Source of the DNA: JBBRBB01 sp038206235 | Lineage (GTDB): Bacteria > Bacteroidota > Bacteroidia > Chitinophagales > Chitinophagaceae | NCBI GenBank assembly: GCA_038206235.1 | Contig: JBBRBB010000002.1 | Span: 186,001-250,000 of the forward strand | DNA: 64,000 nt | Direction of reading: 5' to 3' | Part shown: positions 63,301-64,000 of the stretch, in pieces | Layout: each line of letters begins with the position of its first letter | Numbering within the stretch: position 1 is the first letter of the stretch | Made by a program: the position numbers and the translations under genes | The notes under the pieces: model-generated | The model's input: the letters and a program-made list of their open reading frames with translations, nothing else | Databases searched by the model: none | What the model was told of the DNA's origin: nothing

Positions 63301-64000
63301 AGGACCGGCGAACATAACAGGTAATACAATTGGCAGCTCAACAGGCACCGGCTCTATAAATGTTTCATCCTCTTCAACCAGTTATTCGAATGTATATGGC
63401 ATTTATGACAACTCCGGCACAACTAACGCTTCTGTAACTAATAATACCGTAGGTTCAATTACAGTAAATAATACATCAACTGGAGATATGTATCTGTACG
63501 GAATATTTGTAAGAGGCGGAAATATCAATATTGCAACCATCACTAATAATACCGTTGGCAGTACTTCAACCCCCGGCTCACTAACTAATAGCGCTACCAG
63601 CACATCATCATCAGTATTCGGCATTACAGATTTTTATTCTATAGCAAACATTTCAAACAATACCGTTGCAAATCTTACTACATCTTCGCCAAGATTAACA
63701 TATGAGTCTGTTATTGGAATTAACGTGGGTATTACAGCATCTACAACAGGGCATAACATTTCTCAAAATGTTGTTCATTCGTTAAGCAATACAAACTCAA
63801 CTGCAGCAGTATTAGTTACAGGCGTTCTTATAAGTGCACTCGACGACACAGGACCAAATACTGTTAAGGGCAATTTTGTTCATTCGCTCTCAGTTGCTTC
63901 TAACAGTCCTTCAGCACACATTAGAGGCATTCATGTAAGTCGGTTTTCAACTACCTATTCCAACAACATGGTTCGATTAGGTATAGATGCTAACGGTGCA
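60365..64000 (+). CDS. Very large secreted beta-helix-type surface protein (partial, runs off window)
   Basis: From ATG 60365 the frame stays open to the last base (1212 codons). It starts with a signal peptide (LSVLSLMMFAIMNLASLHVN followed by AQ). SLTATGGTTSGSYTTLNDAF (about 40-59) occurs again near residue 655 as SLTATGGTTSGFYNTLKAAF, each followed by INAGTH..., GADNV.IDG and right-handed beta-helix-like Asn-rich rungs (NNTITNCTIL, ISNNRFYQ, ITGNTIGSSTG). A short Ig-like segment (YSWEVSATGNVNDFTATGQT) lies between the two units. Ser/Thr/Asn-rich with little Lys. An adhesin or polysaccharide-binding protein, likely T9SS-exported with its tail beyond the window. Confidence 0.82.
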   Translation, partial: MRNLSNSSMKLQNRSLSVLSLMMFAIMNLASLHVNAQVSLTATGGTTSGSYTTLNDAFGAINAGTHQGVITIAITGNTTEPATPIPLLKSGGASAYTSITISPSGGNYTINSAPTPTAYRSVIELYGADNVTIDGDDPLTTGNNNLTIQVAPSSNATSVITLGSKSNTGADGATNNTIKNCNIIGGKNSATSFSATYGILFSSNVSFNLFTQGSVGNTNITIQNNIITRCYYGIYAEGDPTYGYNYPNTGLKILNNIIGSANSSDNITGRAIDLSYTATTAGPGSAIIDGNDIRAGVYFSTTGISTSVSGIYLTYGNEGCIIRNNKIHDISQPSSSGWGAYGIMIQAGGSGINIYNNFFADITAYTSTTSLGATYENYALFVFSAATGIIFNNNTISLQAANWGTTPNTFSACINVQNSTATFAQFLNNILVNTQNSTLAYGIYTAATTNISGALMDNNNYYVPNGKIGYYNGTTYATLASWQTATGKDGASENVLPSFVSQTDLHIQPGTSANLDSAGVSTAITGVTTDIDAEARNTLPDIGADEFAGPLCTGAVGGTISATDPIIYGAGSTTIKGSGYSRGSTSQYSWEVSATGNVNDFTATGQTNPKSFTTGTITSTTYYRLKVTCGNSSSTDYSNIVTITVLPAQISLTATGGTTSGFYNTLKAAFDAINAGTHTGSIAITITASTTETATAALNASGGGAASYSNISIQPSGNVTVTGNIASQLINLNGADNVVIDGLNSSGNSLTISNTSTGGANTIQFINDASNNTITNCTILGSAYSTVYFSTGTTTGNDNNKISSSNIGPAGSNLPTNGIRSFGSTTNTTITNSNDTITGCNIYDFFSASSFGSGIDIIRGNASWVISNNRFYQTAPRTQTSTGSYHRMISIDTSPYTGEDNFQVTGNILGYASPNGTGTYSIATSSIDGELIGIYFYVYVPGPLSVIQNNTIANISYSGPVKTHGSFLNPPFAGIYAIGGPANITGNTIGSSTGTGSINVSSSSTSYSNVYGIYDNSGTTNASVTNNTVGSITVNNTSTGDMYLYGIFVRGGNINIATITNNTVGSTSTPGSLTNSATSTSSSVFGITDFYSIANISNNTVANLTTSSPRLTYESVIGINVGITASTTGHNISQNVVHSLSNTNSTAAVLVTGVLISALDDTGPNTVKGNFVHSLSVASNSPSAHIRGIHVSRFSTTYSNNMVRLGIDANGA

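Overview
The window reads as chromosomal DNA of a low-GC member of the phylum Bacteroidota, most likely a Chitinophagaceae-type organism. The evidence is: type IX secretion (T9SS) C-terminal sorting domains on secreted proteins, MopE-type metal-binding repeats, a Kelch/DUF4907 pair, the futalosine menaquinone genes mqnB and mqnD, frequent TTG starts, no obvious Shine-Dalgarno dependence, and short palindromic intergenic elements of the kind common in that group. No rRNA, tRNA, CRISPR array or intact insertion sequence was seen.

Layout. (1) Positions 1-22,709 hold one long plus-strand surface-polysaccharide locus. It contains an ABC exporter ATPase, at least six glycosyltransferases (four GT4-type, one GT2, one GT8-like), methyltransferases, an asparagine synthase, an O-antigen polymerase/ligase-like protein, a GNAT protein, a DegT/DnrJ aminotransferase, a PglC-type initiating sugar transferase, a CapD/FlaA1-type epimerase/dehydratase and a CpsB/YwqE-type PHP phosphatase. 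An unusual exported glutamate-racemase-like protein sits in the middle. Several decayed genes in the first 7.5 kb suggest the locus is being remodelled. (2) Positions 22,822-25,368 are three minus-strand genes of general type. (3) Positions 25,626-33,805 hold parE and parC (topoisomerase IV), separated by a toxin-antitoxin-like pair with a frameshifted PIN gene and a DUF1835 gene. An AbrB/PIN pair with a candidate operator, an OmpA lipoprotein and a decayed HNH/NUMOD gene follow. (4) Positions 33,817-46,138 are mostly core metabolism: smpB, accD, class I aldolase, a metal/cobalamin-binding receptor, cystathionine beta-synthase, a sigma factor with a barrel protein, mqnD, mqnB, two tandem QueD-like genes, folE and fabD. 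A fused and broken toxin-antitoxin pair lies among them. (5) Positions 46,543-52,071 carry a LuxR-type regulator, a sigma factor, a membrane anti-sigma-like TPR protein and an exported TPR-CHAT protease-like protein, which could form one signalling module. (6) Positions 52,100-54,100 are a small accessory patch with palindromic repeats, a coupled GNAT-fold-like/small-protein pair and a broken antitoxin. (7) Positions 54,139-64,000 encode secreted proteins: DUF4907, a Kelch-MopE-LamG protein with a T9SS tail, a sulfatase with a frameshifted T9SS tail, and a very large beta-helix-type protein that runs off the window.

Single-base frameshifts recur (near 2,296, 6,413, 27,866, 53,315 and 60,190). 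Each could be real decay or an uncorrected sequencing indel. This caveat applies to every pseudogene call made on a single frameshift. Function calls rest on motif recognition by eye, with no database search.
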